Positions 1 to 8,015 are shown, counted from the first letter of the stretch. The stretch: DNA of 17,623 nt from Candidatus Bathyarchaeota archaeon (GCA_026414245.1 JAOAJJ010000007.1:1-17623); one strand, 5' to 3'. The notes: generated from the sequence alone by a model not told the origin. Numbers and translations are program-made.

Positions 1-1224
1 GAGTACAGTGATGATAGGCATATTGTGATAAAAATTAAGTCTGGCTATAACATCGGAGTTGAAGTAACACCAACAACTAGAATAGAAAAGGTTGCTGTAG
101 AGGCGAAGCCAACATTTATTCCTCCACCGCCCCCTGAAAAGAGAATGGGGCAGCCGAGAGTCGCTATTTTAAGCACCGGTGGAACAATAGCTAGCCGAGT
201 TGACTACAGGACTGGCGCTGTCAGACCAGTTATTTCAGCAAGCGATCTTTACAGTATTGTTCCAGAGCTATCGGAAATATCTATAATTGATGCTGAGATA
301 CTTTTCAGCGTTTTCAGCGAGGATCTAACTCCTAAACATTGGTCAGCTATGGCTGAGGCTGTTGCCAAACATATTGCCAAGGGGGTTCAGGGAGTTGTAA
401 TAACTCACGGGACTGATACAATGGGGTATTCAGCCGCAGCCTTAAGCTTCGCCTTACAGAATCTTCCAGTTCCAGTTATATTAGTTGGCGCCCAGAGATC
501 CGAAGACAGGCCGAGCTCTGATGCAGCCATAAACCTTATAGGTGCGGTTTTAGCAGCCTCTAGAGCACCGTTCGCCGAGGTGGCTGTAGCCATGCATGAG
601 ACTCCATCAGATGAAGCGGTGGTTTTACACAGAGGGACGAAGGTAAGAAAGTGCCACACCAGTCGCAGAGACGCTTTTAAAACGATAAATGCTAAGCCTT
701 TAGCCAGAATTGTTGGTAATGATGTTTACATGCTTGTAGAAGATTATCAGACTAGAGATCCAAACCGCAGCCTCATAGTTAAGCCAAACTTTGATGAAAG
801 GGTTGCACTAATAAAGTTTTATCCATGCATGGATCCCAAAATCATTGATTGGTATGTTTCAGAGGGCTATAAGGGAATAGTTCTCGAGGGAACTGGGTTG
901 GGTCATGTTCGCAGGGAATGTTTTCCGGCTATTAGGAGAGCTGTTGAGAGCGGGGTGATAGTCGCCATGACGTCGCAGTGCATTTGGGGGCGGGTAAACA
1001 TGAATGTTTACTCTAACGGCAGGGATCTATTAGCTATCGGCGTGATCCCCTTGGGGGATATGCTTGCTGAAACCGCTTTAGTCAAGATGATGTGGTGTCT
1101 AGCTCAGACGAAAGATCCGGATGAAGTGAAAAAGCTTATGCTGACAAATATTGCAAACGAGTTTTCCGATAGAACAGTGGAGCCCATCGAGCCTCCAAGG
1201 CTCATAGATAGTATTTTAGGCTGA
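1..1224 (+). CDS. gatD: Glutamyl-tRNA(Gln) amidotransferase subunit D, 5' partial
   Basis: This is the asparaginase-like subunit of the archaeal GatDE complex. It releases ammonia from glutamine or asparagine so that GatE can convert Glu-tRNA(Gln) to Gln-tRNA(Gln). The frame is open from base 1, and the residues before the GTG at 25 continue the family's N-terminal beta domain (IKSGYNIGVEV), so the true start lies upstream and GTG 25 is not the start. Visible motifs are LSTGGTIASR (about bases 169-198) and THGTDTMGY (about 403-429), carrying the catalytic Thr and Thr-Asp. GAQRSEDRPSSDAAINL follows. RGTKVRKCHTSRRDAF (about 631-678) carries the expected catalytic Lys. About 407 residues are present, and I estimate 30-50 are missing. 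gatE follows 20 bases downstream, which fits an operon. Confidence 0.95.
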   Translation, partial: EYSDDRHIVIKIKSGYNIGVEVTPTTRIEKVAVEAKPTFIPPPPPEKRMGQPRVAILSTGGTIASRVDYRTGAVRPVISASDLYSIVPELSEISIIDAEILFSVFSEDLTPKHWSAMAEAVAKHIAKGVQGVVITHGTDTMGYSAAALSFALQNLPVPVILVGAQRSEDRPSSDAAINLIGAVLAASRAPFAEVAVAMHETPSDEAVVLHRGTKVRKCHTSRRDAFKTINAKPLARIVGNDVYMLVEDYQTRDPNRSLIVKPNFDERVALIKFYPCMDPKIIDWYVSEGYKGIVLEGTGLGHVRRECFPAIRRAVESGVIVAMTSQCIWGRVNMNVYSNGRDLLAIGVIPLGDMLAETALVKMMWCLAQTKDPDEVKKLMLTNIANEFSDRTVEPIEPPRLIDSILG

Positions 1225-1244
1225 TAGGTTAGAGGGGTGATTTA

Positions 1245-3161
1245 ATGAGCATTAATTATGGGGAGCTGGGGCTTAAGGTTGGTTTAGAATGCCATCAGCA
1301 GCTTGCAACGCGTGAGAAGCTATTCTGCAAGTGCAAACCCCAGCTATTTAAGGGAGAACCTAAAGTGTTGTTCATGCGGAGATTAAGGCCGACGCAAAGC
1401 GAGCTGGGTCAAATAGACCCAGCAGCCTATTTTGAGTTCCAGAAGGGTGTGAAGATACTTTACGAGGCGGATAGTGAGACATCCTGTCTTGTTGAGATGG
1501 ATGAGGAGCCACCCCATGAGCTTAACCGTGAAGCTTTAGAAATAGCTTTGATAGTTGCGCTTATGATGAACGCTAAGCCTGTAGATGAGATTTACGTTAT
1601 GCGTAAAATAGTCATCGACGGGTCGAACACAACAGGGTTCCAGAGAACATGCGTTGTCGCGTTAAATGGCTCAATAGAAGTTGATGGCAAAATCATCCCG
1701 ATACAGCATATAAGCCTTGAGGAAGATGCCGCGAGAAAGATGGGTGAAGAGGGACTTCTGGTGCGATATAGGATCGATAGGCTAGGCATACCTCTCATTG
1801 AGGTTACAACTGGACCTGTTATAAATACGCCAGAGGAGGCTGAGAAGGTTGCTCTTGCAATAGGCAGGATATTAAGGGCTACGAGAAGAGTTAAACGCGG
1901 TATTGGAACGATAAGGCAGGATTTAAACATATCTATTAAGGATGGTGCACTAGTTGAGATAAAGGGGGTTCAAGACCTTGAATTGATCTCTAAGGTTGTT
2001 GAATATGAGGTGCAGCGTCAACTAAACCTCTTGAAGATCCGCAATGAGCTGAGGAGACGTGGGCTTAAAGACGAGGATTTAAAGGATGAGTTCTTTGATG
2101 TAACAGCCGTCTTTAAGGAGACAAAGTGTAGAGTTCTTCAAAGAGCCTTAAGTAAGGGGGCTACTGTGCTGGCGGTTAAACTGCCCAAGTTTTCAGGTCT
2201 ATTGGGTTTTGAGCTTATACCGGGTTTAAGGCTCGGCAGTGAAATGTCTGATAGAGCAAAATTCTGGGGTAGAGTGGGAGGAATATTGCACACCGATGAG
2301 ATAGCATCCTACGGTGTTTCAGATGAGGAGATAGCTAATTTAAGGAGGTGGACAAATGCATCTCAGGAAGACGCTATCGTTTTGGTTGCAGATAAGGTTG
2401 AAAATGCTGTGGACGCACTTAAAGCTGTTGTGGAAAGGGCTTGTGAAGCATTAAAAGGCGTGCCAGAGGAAACGCGAGCAGCTAACCCGGATGGAACAAC
2501 TAGATATATGAGACCTAGACCTGGCGCCGCTAGAATGTACCCTGAAACAGATGTGCCTCCCGTAAAGATCGCTAGAGATTATTTGGAGAGGCTGAGAAGA
2601 GCCCTGCCAGAGCCTCCGGAGGAAACTGTTAGGAGACTTATGAATAATTATGGGATAAATGAGAAGCTTGCAAGGCAGCTCTCTGAATCCGAGTACACAG
2701 ATCTATTCGAGACAATAGTTAAAGAGACCGGTGTATCTCCCACATTTGTTGCTGCAACGCTAACAGAGACGTTTAAGGCTTTAAGGCGGGAAAACGTAAA
2801 CCTCGATATTATATCGGATGAGCAGATAATTGAGATATTTAGGCTAGTAGGTTTAGAGAAGACGTCGAAGGAATCTATTCCGGAGATAGTAAAGTGGCTG
2901 GCAAGTCATGAGGGCGCCACACCAAGCGACGCTATAAAAGAACTCGGTTTGATAATGATTTCAGAAGATACTCTAAAAAGACTAATAGACGAATGCTTAG
3001 AGAGGAATAGGAAAATAGTGGCGGAGAAAGGGATGGGGGCATTTGGCGTGCTTATGGGCATCTTAATGAGGGATTTGAGGGGTAGAGTTAAGCCGGAAAC
3101 AGTTAACAAAATGCTGAAGGAGAGAATGTTGGAGGAAATTAAAAGATTTGAGCGACGCTAA
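1245..3161 (+). CDS. gatE: Glutamyl-tRNA(Gln) amidotransferase subunit E
   Basis: GatE is the tRNA-binding kinase/amidotransferase subunit. It phosphorylates the gamma-carboxylate of Glu-tRNA(Gln) and amidates it with ammonia channelled from GatD. The 638 residues match the usual family length. The protein opens with the GatB/GatE cradle signature (LGLKVGLECHQQL, residues about 8-20, then a CKCKP cysteine motif). The catalytic cradle runs to about residue 300, followed by the GatE-specific AspRS-like insert, then a helical YqeY-like tail from about 470 to the end with the typical LMGILMRDLRGRVKP near the C-terminus. The ATG at 1245 is preceded by GAGGGGTGAT, a good Shine-Dalgarno. GatD and GatE occur only in archaea, so this pair fixes the domain of origin. 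Confidence 0.97.
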   Translation: MSINYGELGLKVGLECHQQLATREKLFCKCKPQLFKGEPKVLFMRRLRPTQSELGQIDPAAYFEFQKGVKILYEADSETSCLVEMDEEPPHELNREALEIALIVALMMNAKPVDEIYVMRKIVIDGSNTTGFQRTCVVALNGSIEVDGKIIPIQHISLEEDAARKMGEEGLLVRYRIDRLGIPLIEVTTGPVINTPEEAEKVALAIGRILRATRRVKRGIGTIRQDLNISIKDGALVEIKGVQDLELISKVVEYEVQRQLNLLKIRNELRRRGLKDEDLKDEFFDVTAVFKETKCRVLQRALSKGATVLAVKLPKFSGLLGFELIPGLRLGSEMSDRAKFWGRVGGILHTDEIASYGVSDEEIANLRRWTNASQEDAIVLVADKVENAVDALKAVVERACEALKGVPEETRAANPDGTTRYMRPRPGAARMYPETDVPPVKIARDYLERLRRALPEPPEETVRRLMNNYGINEKLARQLSESEYTDLFETIVKETGVSPTFVAATLTETFKALRRENVNLDIISDEQIIEIFRLVGLEKTSKESIPEIVKWLASHEGATPSDAIKELGLIMISEDTLKRLIDECLERNRKIVAEKGMGAFGVLMGILMRDLRGRVKPETVNKMLKERMLEEIKRFERR

Positions 3162-3224
3162 AATATGATTTCTGGAAAACTGGATCAAAAATATAGTTTT
3201 AAAACATAGTGTAACCAATAAAAA

Positions 3225-3234
3225 AGATATAAAG
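3225..3234 (+). promoter_or_regulatory. TATA-like box for the wHTH gene at 3267
   Basis: AGATATAAAG lies in an A-rich stretch about 35-40 bases before the TTG start at 3267. With the usual archaeal spacing, transcription would begin near 3257, giving a leader of only about 10 bases. It was identified by eye. Confidence 0.45.
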
Positions 3235-3266
3235 ACCTTTGAATAAGAAAGGAATGGGTTGCTTTA

Positions 3267-3743
3267 TTGGGGAGAATTCAAGCCGAGATTAAAACATCAT
3301 TTGGTAAAATAGTGATCGAGGGTTCAACGGCTGATGAGCTAGTTAAGATGATAAAATCTCTTCCCGAAAACTTTGTTAACGAAGTTGAGCATGCTATTTC
3401 AGCCATATTTTCGCAGTCCAGTAGTGGAGAACTCGATAACATAGTTAGGATTACAGAGGATGGACCAATATTAATTCTAAAGGATATTAAAGCAATCACG
3501 CAATATGAGGCTATTGCTCTAATTCTTTACTTCTCAGAGAGCAGGTGCAATAAACCATCAAACATCAGATGCCTTTTAGAGCGCTCCGGAGTGAATCTGC
3601 AAGTTTCTTCTAGGATAAATGAGATGGCTAAGCGCGGTCTAGTCTTTAAGCCAGTTCCGGGGAAGCCTGAATGGGCTTTAAGTCCAAAGGGTGAGCGCTG
3701 GGTGGAGGAGGAGGTTCTGCCTAAACTCAGGAAAAATCTCTAG
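3267..3743 (+). CDS. Winged-helix protein, paralogue A of three
   Basis: I do not recognise a named family. The 158 residues have two parts. The N-terminal part (about 1-75) is a beta-hairpin, a helix (TADELVKMIKSL) and the segment RITEDGPILIL. The C-terminal part (about 80-158) is a winged helix ending in RINEMAKRGLVFKPVPGKPEWALSPKG and a basic tail. The same plan, including the T-E/D-(D/E)-GP segment and the wing with its LTxxG-like turn, recurs in the proteins at 4590 and 5116, so these are paralogues. The TTG at 3267 is the best start in frame; no ATG fits. It ends tail-to-tail with the minus-strand gene at 3740. A DNA-binding regulator is likely; its target is unknown. Confidence 0.75.
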   Translation: MGRIQAEIKTSFGKIVIEGSTADELVKMIKSLPENFVNEVEHAISAIFSQSSSGELDNIVRITEDGPILILKDIKAITQYEAIALILYFSESRCNKPSNIRCLLERSGVNLQVSSRINEMAKRGLVFKPVPGKPEWALSPKGERWVEEEVLPKLRKNL

Positions 3744-4474
3744 TCTCTAGATTCCTCCTCAGCTTTTTCTCGGAAATATTCGTCATATGCTTTAAGCATA
3801 GCCTTAACGTATTCCTTTAGCAGGTTGGGTGTTACTTCTGGGCTTACAGTTAGATTTATCGATATGTTTGCTCTAGGTTCAGCGAAAATTCCAGATGGTG
3901 CTGGAACCTTCTCTTTAACCTTCTTTACTATTTGCCTAACGGTTTTGCTTCCCCCAGGTGCTTCAGCCTTTTTTGGCGGTGATGGTTTTGTAGGCGCATA
4001 TAGCCAATCTATCTTGAAAGCATAGGCGATGAGATCTAGAAAAGCGTTAAGCCCGACTTTATCAGCCCTTAAGTCGCCAATGATCCTTGGCAATTCCACT
4101 AGAACAGCGTCCCTGTTCATCCCTTCATTTTTTATTCGTTCCACGAATCTTGGGATAAAAACCTCTTTAGATAAAATGTTTCTTAGCAGCTGCCTAGTAA
4201 AGTCGCTTTCAGGGTCTATTCTATACGCGTAGGCAAACTCTGCCGCTTCACGGGTCAGCTTATATTTACCCTGCTCCTTTTCACTCTCCTCTATGAAGCC
4301 CCAGCTCTTAAGAAAATTATTGTTGCGGCTAATATTATGTAGTGTAACACTTGACTTCTCTGACACCTCGCTCACGCCAACATACTCCTTATCCGCCCCA
4401 GCATTTAAATAGGCGATTAAAACATCGCATATTTTTAGGAAGCTTAAACGCCTGGGAAGAACCTTAGTCGCCAC
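3740..4474 (-). CDS. Winged-helix protein with Pro/Lys linker (DUF5343-like)
   Basis: The protein has 244 residues from the GTG at 4474, which has GCGGGGAT just upstream. A TTG at 4510 would add 12 residues but lacks a clear ribosome site. The N-terminal part (about 8-80) reads as a winged helix: LSFLKICDVLIAYLNAG, then SEVSEKSSVTLHNISRNNNFLKSWGFIEE and a wing KYKLTREAAEFA. A helical middle (to about 160) leads to a Pro/Lys-rich linker (APTKPSPPKKAEAPGG). The C-terminal segment ISINLTVSPEVTPNLLKEYVKAMLKAYDEYF completes it. The layout resembles DUF5343-type archaeal proteins, though I cannot confirm membership. It lies inside a cluster of three paralogous winged-helix genes on the other strand and is not obviously one of them. 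Confidence 0.75.
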   Translation of the reverse strand: MATKVLPRRLSFLKICDVLIAYLNAGADKEYVGVSEVSEKSSVTLHNISRNNNFLKSWGFIEESEKEQGKYKLTREAAEFAYAYRIDPESDFTRQLLRNILSKEVFIPRFVERIKNEGMNRDAVLVELPRIIGDLRADKVGLNAFLDLIAYAFKIDWLYAPTKPSPPKKAEAPGGSKTVRQIVKKVKEKVPAPSGIFAEPRANISINLTVSPEVTPNLLKEYVKAMLKAYDEYFREKAEEESRD

Positions 4475-4589
4475 ATTAATCCCCGCAGATAATATTATCA
4501 AGTAAATCAAGTAATAAAATTATTTTCCGGCAAAATCTTTTAATAAGAAGGGAGAAAAGTAATAGTGATAAATACATTTTTAAGGGTCC

Positions 4590-5123
4590 GTGAACCTGAT
4601 GGGTAGCGAAGAGGTAAATTTGGAGTTAACAATAAAATATAAGGATGTTGAGGCGAGGTTCTCTGGAAAACCAGATGAGGTTATAAGGGCTTTCTTCGGC
4701 TTTATGTGCAGGGTTTTACCAACATATGATTTAGCATCTCAGCTGACCCTAACAGTGGATTTAGAGAATCTTCTGGCAAGCGTGAAGAATATAATAGCGT
4801 TTACACCCGAGGGGCCTGTAGTGGCTGTTCCACGTGAGAAGCTGGGCGGAGATAGGAATATGATCATGCTCAATCTTATTAGGGCTTACATCGGTTACAA
4901 AACTGGCCGCTTGGAAAGGGATTCGCTTTCAACATCTGAAATAATGGCTTTTACAGGCGGCAAAAGCGGAACTGTTGCAGCTCGATTAAGCGAGCTGACG
5001 GATATGGGGTTGGTGGAGAGAGTTGGGCGTGGAGAATATAGGGTGACAACCCTGGGAGTGAAGTACTTTTTAGATGAAGTATTGCCGAAAATTAAGCTGG
5101 AGGAAAAGGATAGGGTTGAGTGA
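4590..5123 (+). CDS. Winged-helix protein, paralogue B of three
   Basis: The protein has 177 residues from GTG 4590; ATG 4599 is an equally plausible start, and neither has a strong Shine-Dalgarno. The N-terminal domain begins with two beta strands (LELTIKYKDVEARFSGKPDEV) and a helix, then reaches FTPEGPVVAVP, equivalent to the EDGP segment of paralogue A. The C-terminal winged helix covers about 105-165: TSEIMAFTGGKSGTVAARLSELTDMGLVERVGRGEYRVTTLG. It overlaps the next gene by 8 bases (TTGAGTGA), so the two are probably co-transcribed and translationally coupled. A DNA-binding protein of unknown target is the best reading. Confidence 0.8.
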   Translation: MNLMGSEEVNLELTIKYKDVEARFSGKPDEVIRAFFGFMCRVLPTYDLASQLTLTVDLENLLASVKNIIAFTPEGPVVAVPREKLGGDRNMIMLNLIRAYIGYKTGRLERDSLSTSEIMAFTGGKSGTVAARLSELTDMGLVERVGRGEYRVTTLGVKYFLDEVLPKIKLEEKDRVE

Positions 5124-5634
5124 AAAGAACCTAGTTAAGGTTCATTTAGAGTTTGGTGATGTGAAAGCAGATTTCGAAGGGGAGGCGAATCAAGTCTTAG
5201 AGTCCATATTAAGGTTTCTGTCGCAGATATGTCCAGCTATCGAAGTAGCTCAGAAAGTAGTTTACACGCCTGATCTAATAAGCATAATGAGCAATGTTGC
5301 AGGGATACTGGAGATAACCGATGAAGGCCCCATAATAAACCCGTCCATGAATTTATCCGCCAAAAACGCCATCTGCCTAGCTTTACTGGGCGTTTATATT
5401 GGCAACAGGATTGGGAAAATCCGGAAAGACACGCTCTCCATAAATGAGCTGGCTAAGGCTACTAGAAAGGCGAGGAAAACCATAAGCAACGATATCCCAA
5501 AACTTATTGAGGATGGATTGGTGGAGAAGGTTTCTGAGGGAGAATACAGGATAACACAGCTAGGCATAAGGAAATCTGAAGAAGTAATAGGCGGGCTCAG
5601 GAAGGATAAATTAGGCGCAGACGAGAGACGCTGA
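5116..5634 (+). CDS. Winged-helix protein, paralogue C of three
   Basis: The frame is open further upstream, but the TTG at 5116 is the likely start. It sits just after GGAAAAGGAT and overlaps the previous stop as TTGAGTGA, giving 172 residues. The order matches paralogue B: KVHLEFGDVKADFEGEANQV (beta-beta-helix), ITDEGPIINPS, a helix LALLGVYIGNRIGKIRKDTLS, then a winged helix NELAKATRKARKTISNDIPKLIEDGLVEKVSEGEYRITQLG. Similarity to paralogue B is obvious by eye in both domains and points to tandem duplication. Function is unknown; a paired or heterodimeric regulator with the upstream gene is possible. Confidence 0.8.
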   Translation: MSEKNLVKVHLEFGDVKADFEGEANQVLESILRFLSQICPAIEVAQKVVYTPDLISIMSNVAGILEITDEGPIINPSMNLSAKNAICLALLGVYIGNRIGKIRKDTLSINELAKATRKARKTISNDIPKLIEDGLVEKVSEGEYRITQLGIRKSEEVIGGLRKDKLGADERR

Positions 5635-5692
5635 TTTATTTTAAGCAGGCTTTTCCGGCAACATTATTTCTGAGACCGGATTCACGCTAACA

Positions 5693-5700
5693 ATATATAA
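5693..5700 (+). promoter_or_regulatory. TATA box for the thiolase operon
   Basis: ATATATAA lies about 50-60 bases before the thiolase start. Transcription would start near 5722, leaving a short leader that contains the GAGGTG ribosome site at 5738-5743. Confidence 0.55.
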
Positions 5701-5752
5701 TCCCTCTAACTACATTCTATTCATCATTTTCTATCCTGAGGTGTAGGTGGAT

Positions 5753-6931
5753 TTGAAAGGTAAACCTTTAGCCGCCGTTGTTTCAGCCGGTCTATCCAAG
5801 TTCGGTAAGAGAGACGGCTTCTCCAGCAGAGAACTCTTCTCGGAGGCGGTTATGGAGGCATTTGAAAGGTGCCCAAATCTTGATCCGAAAAGGGATGTGA
5901 AGGCTCTTATAGTAGGCAGTATGAGTGAGTCTTTTGAGCATCAATGTCACCTAGCCCCAATAATGTCGGATTGGGTGGGTATGCTGCCGGCTCCAGCATT
6001 AAGGGTTGAGGTTGCCTGCGCTTCATCTGGCGCAGCGATAAGGCAAGGTGTCTTCGCCATACTCTCGGGTCTATATGATGTTGTTATCGTGGGAGGATTC
6101 GAGAAGATGACGCATAGAACGACTGCTGAGACAACAGAGTATTTAGCTATGGCTTCAGACTTTCCATTTGAACAGTGGAATGGAGCGACCTTCCCAGGGC
6201 TTTTCGCGCTTATGGCGACCGCCCACATGTATAAATATGGGACAACTGAAGAGCAGATGGCGCTTGTCGCCGTTAAAAACCATCATAATGCTACGTTGAA
6301 TCCTAAGGCTCACATGCAGAGGGAGATAACTGTTGAGCAAGTTTTGAGTTCAAGGATTATCGCCAAGCCATTGAAGCTCTTCGACTGCTCCCTAATTTCA
6401 GATGGAGCTAGCTGCGCGATCCTAACCAGCGTTGAGGTAGCTAGAAAATACACGGATTCACCAGTCTACATAATTGGATCCGGTCACGGAGCTGACACCA
6501 TAGGGCTCTATGAGCGGGATGATTTAACGAGTCTTAAAGCCACTAAAATGGCTGCTAAAGAGGCTTATGAGATGGCTGGTTTAAGCCCAAAAGATATTGA
6601 TATCGCGGAGGTTCACGATTGCTTTACAATAGCTGAGATAATCGCCTACGAAGATCTAGGCTTCTGCAAGCCTGGGGACGGTGGGAAGTTTATTGAGGAT
6701 GGAACGCCAAATCTAGATGGCGAAATCCCAGTTAATACTAGCGGCGGACTTAAAGCTAAGGGGCACCCTGTAGGAGCAACCGGTGTAGCTCAATTATATG
6801 AGATCTATTTGCAGTTAACTGGTCAAGCGGGTAAGAGGCAGGTGGATGGATGGGAAATTGGTCTAACGCATAATCTTGGCGGAAGCGGGGCGACTTGTAT
6901 AGTTCACATATATAGTGGGCATAAATATTAG
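5753..6931 (+). CDS. Archaeal/SCP2-type thiolase (acetoacetyl-CoA thiolase-like)
   Basis: The protein condenses acetyl-CoA to acetoacetyl-CoA or catalyses the reverse. In archaea such thiolases feed the mevalonate route to isoprenoid lipids or act in acyl-CoA degradation. The frame opens at GTG 5747, but TTG 5753 stands a better distance (9 bases) from GAGGTG. Counting from GTG 5747, the nucleophile is Cys91 in VACASSGAA. The SCP2-like motifs EVHDCFTIAE (His290), GHPVGATG (His340) and HNLGGSGATC (His375) follow. The canonical bacterial second-Cys motif CxGGG is absent, as in SCP2-type and archaeal thiolases. The DUF35 partner gene follows 10 bases downstream. No HMG-CoA synthase gene lies between them, so a role outside mevalonate synthesis is possible. 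Confidence 0.92.
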   Translation: MKGKPLAAVVSAGLSKFGKRDGFSSRELFSEAVMEAFERCPNLDPKRDVKALIVGSMSESFEHQCHLAPIMSDWVGMLPAPALRVEVACASSGAAIRQGVFAILSGLYDVVIVGGFEKMTHRTTAETTEYLAMASDFPFEQWNGATFPGLFALMATAHMYKYGTTEEQMALVAVKNHHNATLNPKAHMQREITVEQVLSSRIIAKPLKLFDCSLISDGASCAILTSVEVARKYTDSPVYIIGSGHGADTIGLYERDDLTSLKATKMAAKEAYEMAGLSPKDIDIAEVHDCFTIAEIIAYEDLGFCKPGDGGKFIEDGTPNLDGEIPVNTSGGLKAKGHPVGATGVAQLYEIYLQLTGQAGKRQVDGWEIGLTHNLGGSGATCIVHIYSGHKY

Positions 6932-6941
6932 GGGTGAAATG

Positions 6942-7349
6942 ATGAGCGAGCCTACACCATTCACGGTTGAACAATTCTATAAGTTTATAGGTGAAAGGAA
7001 AATTATGGGTGTGAAATGCGAAAAATGTGGAAAAATCTTCGTCCCGCCTAGACCATTATGTTCAAACTGTCTTTCAACCAGCTTAAAATGGATTCCATTG
7101 AGGGGTAAGGGCAGGCTCCTAACATACACGATGATTTATGTTGCTCCAGAAAGATTCCAGCATCTAGCCCCATACGCCTTTGGAATAATAGAGCTTGAGG
7201 AAGGAGTCCGCTTACCAGGGATAATTCAGGGAGTAAAGCCTGAAGACATAAAATTAGGCATGATCTTAGAGGTTGATTTCAACTTGGATGTGCCATCAAC
7301 ATGGCCTCAATGGCCCAGATACTTCTTTAGGCCTCCGCAACAGCTTTAG
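6942..7349 (+). CDS. DUF35 zinc-ribbon/OB-fold acyl-CoA-binding partner of the thiolase
   Basis: DUF35 proteins bridge archaeal thiolase and HMG-CoA synthase and supply a shared CoA-binding surface. The 135-residue protein has a zinc ribbon with Cys26, Cys29, Cys40 and Cys43 (VKCEKCG and PLCSNCLS). An OB fold follows from about 47: GKGRLLTYTMIYVAPERF, YAFGIIELEEGVRLPGIIQG, then GMILEVDF. The frame is open before this, but AGGGGTGA sits directly upstream of ATG 6939 and ATG 6942, and 6942 has the better spacing. It is co-transcribed with the thiolase and very probably forms a complex with it. Confidence 0.92.
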   Translation: MSEPTPFTVEQFYKFIGERKIMGVKCEKCGKIFVPPRPLCSNCLSTSLKWIPLRGKGRLLTYTMIYVAPERFQHLAPYAFGIIELEEGVRLPGIIQGVKPEDIKLGMILEVDFNLDVPSTWPQWPRYFFRPPQQL

Positions 7350-7422
7350 ATTCGCTTCAATAGATACAGCCCATACCTTTATGTGAGGCGAGAAAGGATT
7401 CTTTTGGATAAACTCTAAACCT

Positions 7423-7965
7423 TTAACCCTCGACGACGTAACGGTAATAGACGCTTTCTCCGGCGGTCGGGCTACGCCTAATTATCTTCACTATGTCACC
7501 GGGTTTGGCGCCGATAACCCTCACGATTGGATCAGATGTTTTTATACGCGGTAACTTGTAGGGTTCGATACGATATTTCTCAAGAACCATCTTTCTTTCT
7601 TCAGGTGAAAGAATCTCATGTTTTGGAACCAGATAATGCTTAAATATGTTGAATGATGGGAAGTCTTGAGGGGTTAGCTCAATATTGTTTTTTCGAGCTA
7701 AGGATTTAGCTGACTGCGTATATTTTTCGCTGATTATTATGCCGCTCTCAACATTCTTTGCACTCATGTATTTTGTCATCTGATTAATGTGCTTGACGCC
7801 GATGGCGTCCGTTATCGAAGTTGTCCAGATAAGTATCTTTTTCCCCTCAATATCTTCGACAGTAGCTAATACACCATCTTTAATCTCCTCTCTTTCTAAA
7901 ACCTTATAGTTTCTTAGCTCAATAAGCACCTGCGTTTTCCTCTCAAGCAATGCGTTAATAGTCAA
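7423..7965 (-). CDS. rpo5: RNA polymerase subunit Rpo5/RpoH with a eukaryote-like Rpb5 N-terminal domain
   Basis: Rpo5 is a small RNA polymerase subunit near the downstream DNA jaw. The C-terminal part (about 108-178) is a clear Rpo5/Rpb5 core: HYLVPKHEILS, LEKYRIEPYKLPRIKTSDP, IGAKPGDIVKIIRRS, TAGESVYYRYV. Archaeal Rpo5 is usually only about 75-85 residues, but this one has 180. The extra N-terminal 105 residues contain IGVKHINQMTKYM, VESGIIISEKYTQSAKSLA and a following hydrophobic link (PSFNIFKHYLV). By my recollection of human RPB5 (IKVYCQRMQ, ALIVVQQGMTPSAKQSL, INITEHELVPEH), order and spacing correspond to the eukaryotic jaw domain. The TTG start has GAGGAGG 8 bases upstream. The gene stands alone, away from the usual rpoB/rpoA cluster. 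Confidence 0.9.
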   Translation of the reverse strand: MTINALLERKTQVLIELRNYKVLEREEIKDGVLATVEDIEGKKILIWTTSITDAIGVKHINQMTKYMSAKNVESGIIISEKYTQSAKSLARKNNIELTPQDFPSFNIFKHYLVPKHEILSPEERKMVLEKYRIEPYKLPRIKTSDPIVRVIGAKPGDIVKIIRRSPTAGESVYYRYVVEG

Positions 7966-7973
7966 AAGTTAAG

Positions 7974-7980
7974 CCTCCTC
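7974..7980 (-). promoter_or_regulatory. Ribosome binding site fixing the rpo5 TTG start
   Basis: GAGGAGG on the minus strand lies 8 bases before TTG 7965. This supports translation of the full 180-residue protein, including the N-terminal domain, rather than of the core alone. Confidence 0.7.
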
Positions 7981-8015
7981 TTCCAGTCAAATATTGAAGT
8001 ATTCAGTGTAACCTA

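Noticed and set aside
5074..5115. Upstream extension of paralogue C
   Set aside because: The extra residues (MKYCRKLSWRKRIG) have no counterpart in the paralogues, while TTG 5116 has a ribosome site and overlaps the previous stop.
4521..5661. The 11-base string TTTTCCGGCAA upstream of both the 4590 gene and the thiolase gene
   Set aside because: Repeats of this length are expected many times by chance in 17 kb, and the positions relative to the promoters differ.
7650..7965. N-terminal part of Rpo5 as an Mrr-like or Holliday-junction nuclease
   Set aside because: The general fold pattern is similar, but no D...ExK catalytic set is visible and the order matches the Rpb5 jaw better.
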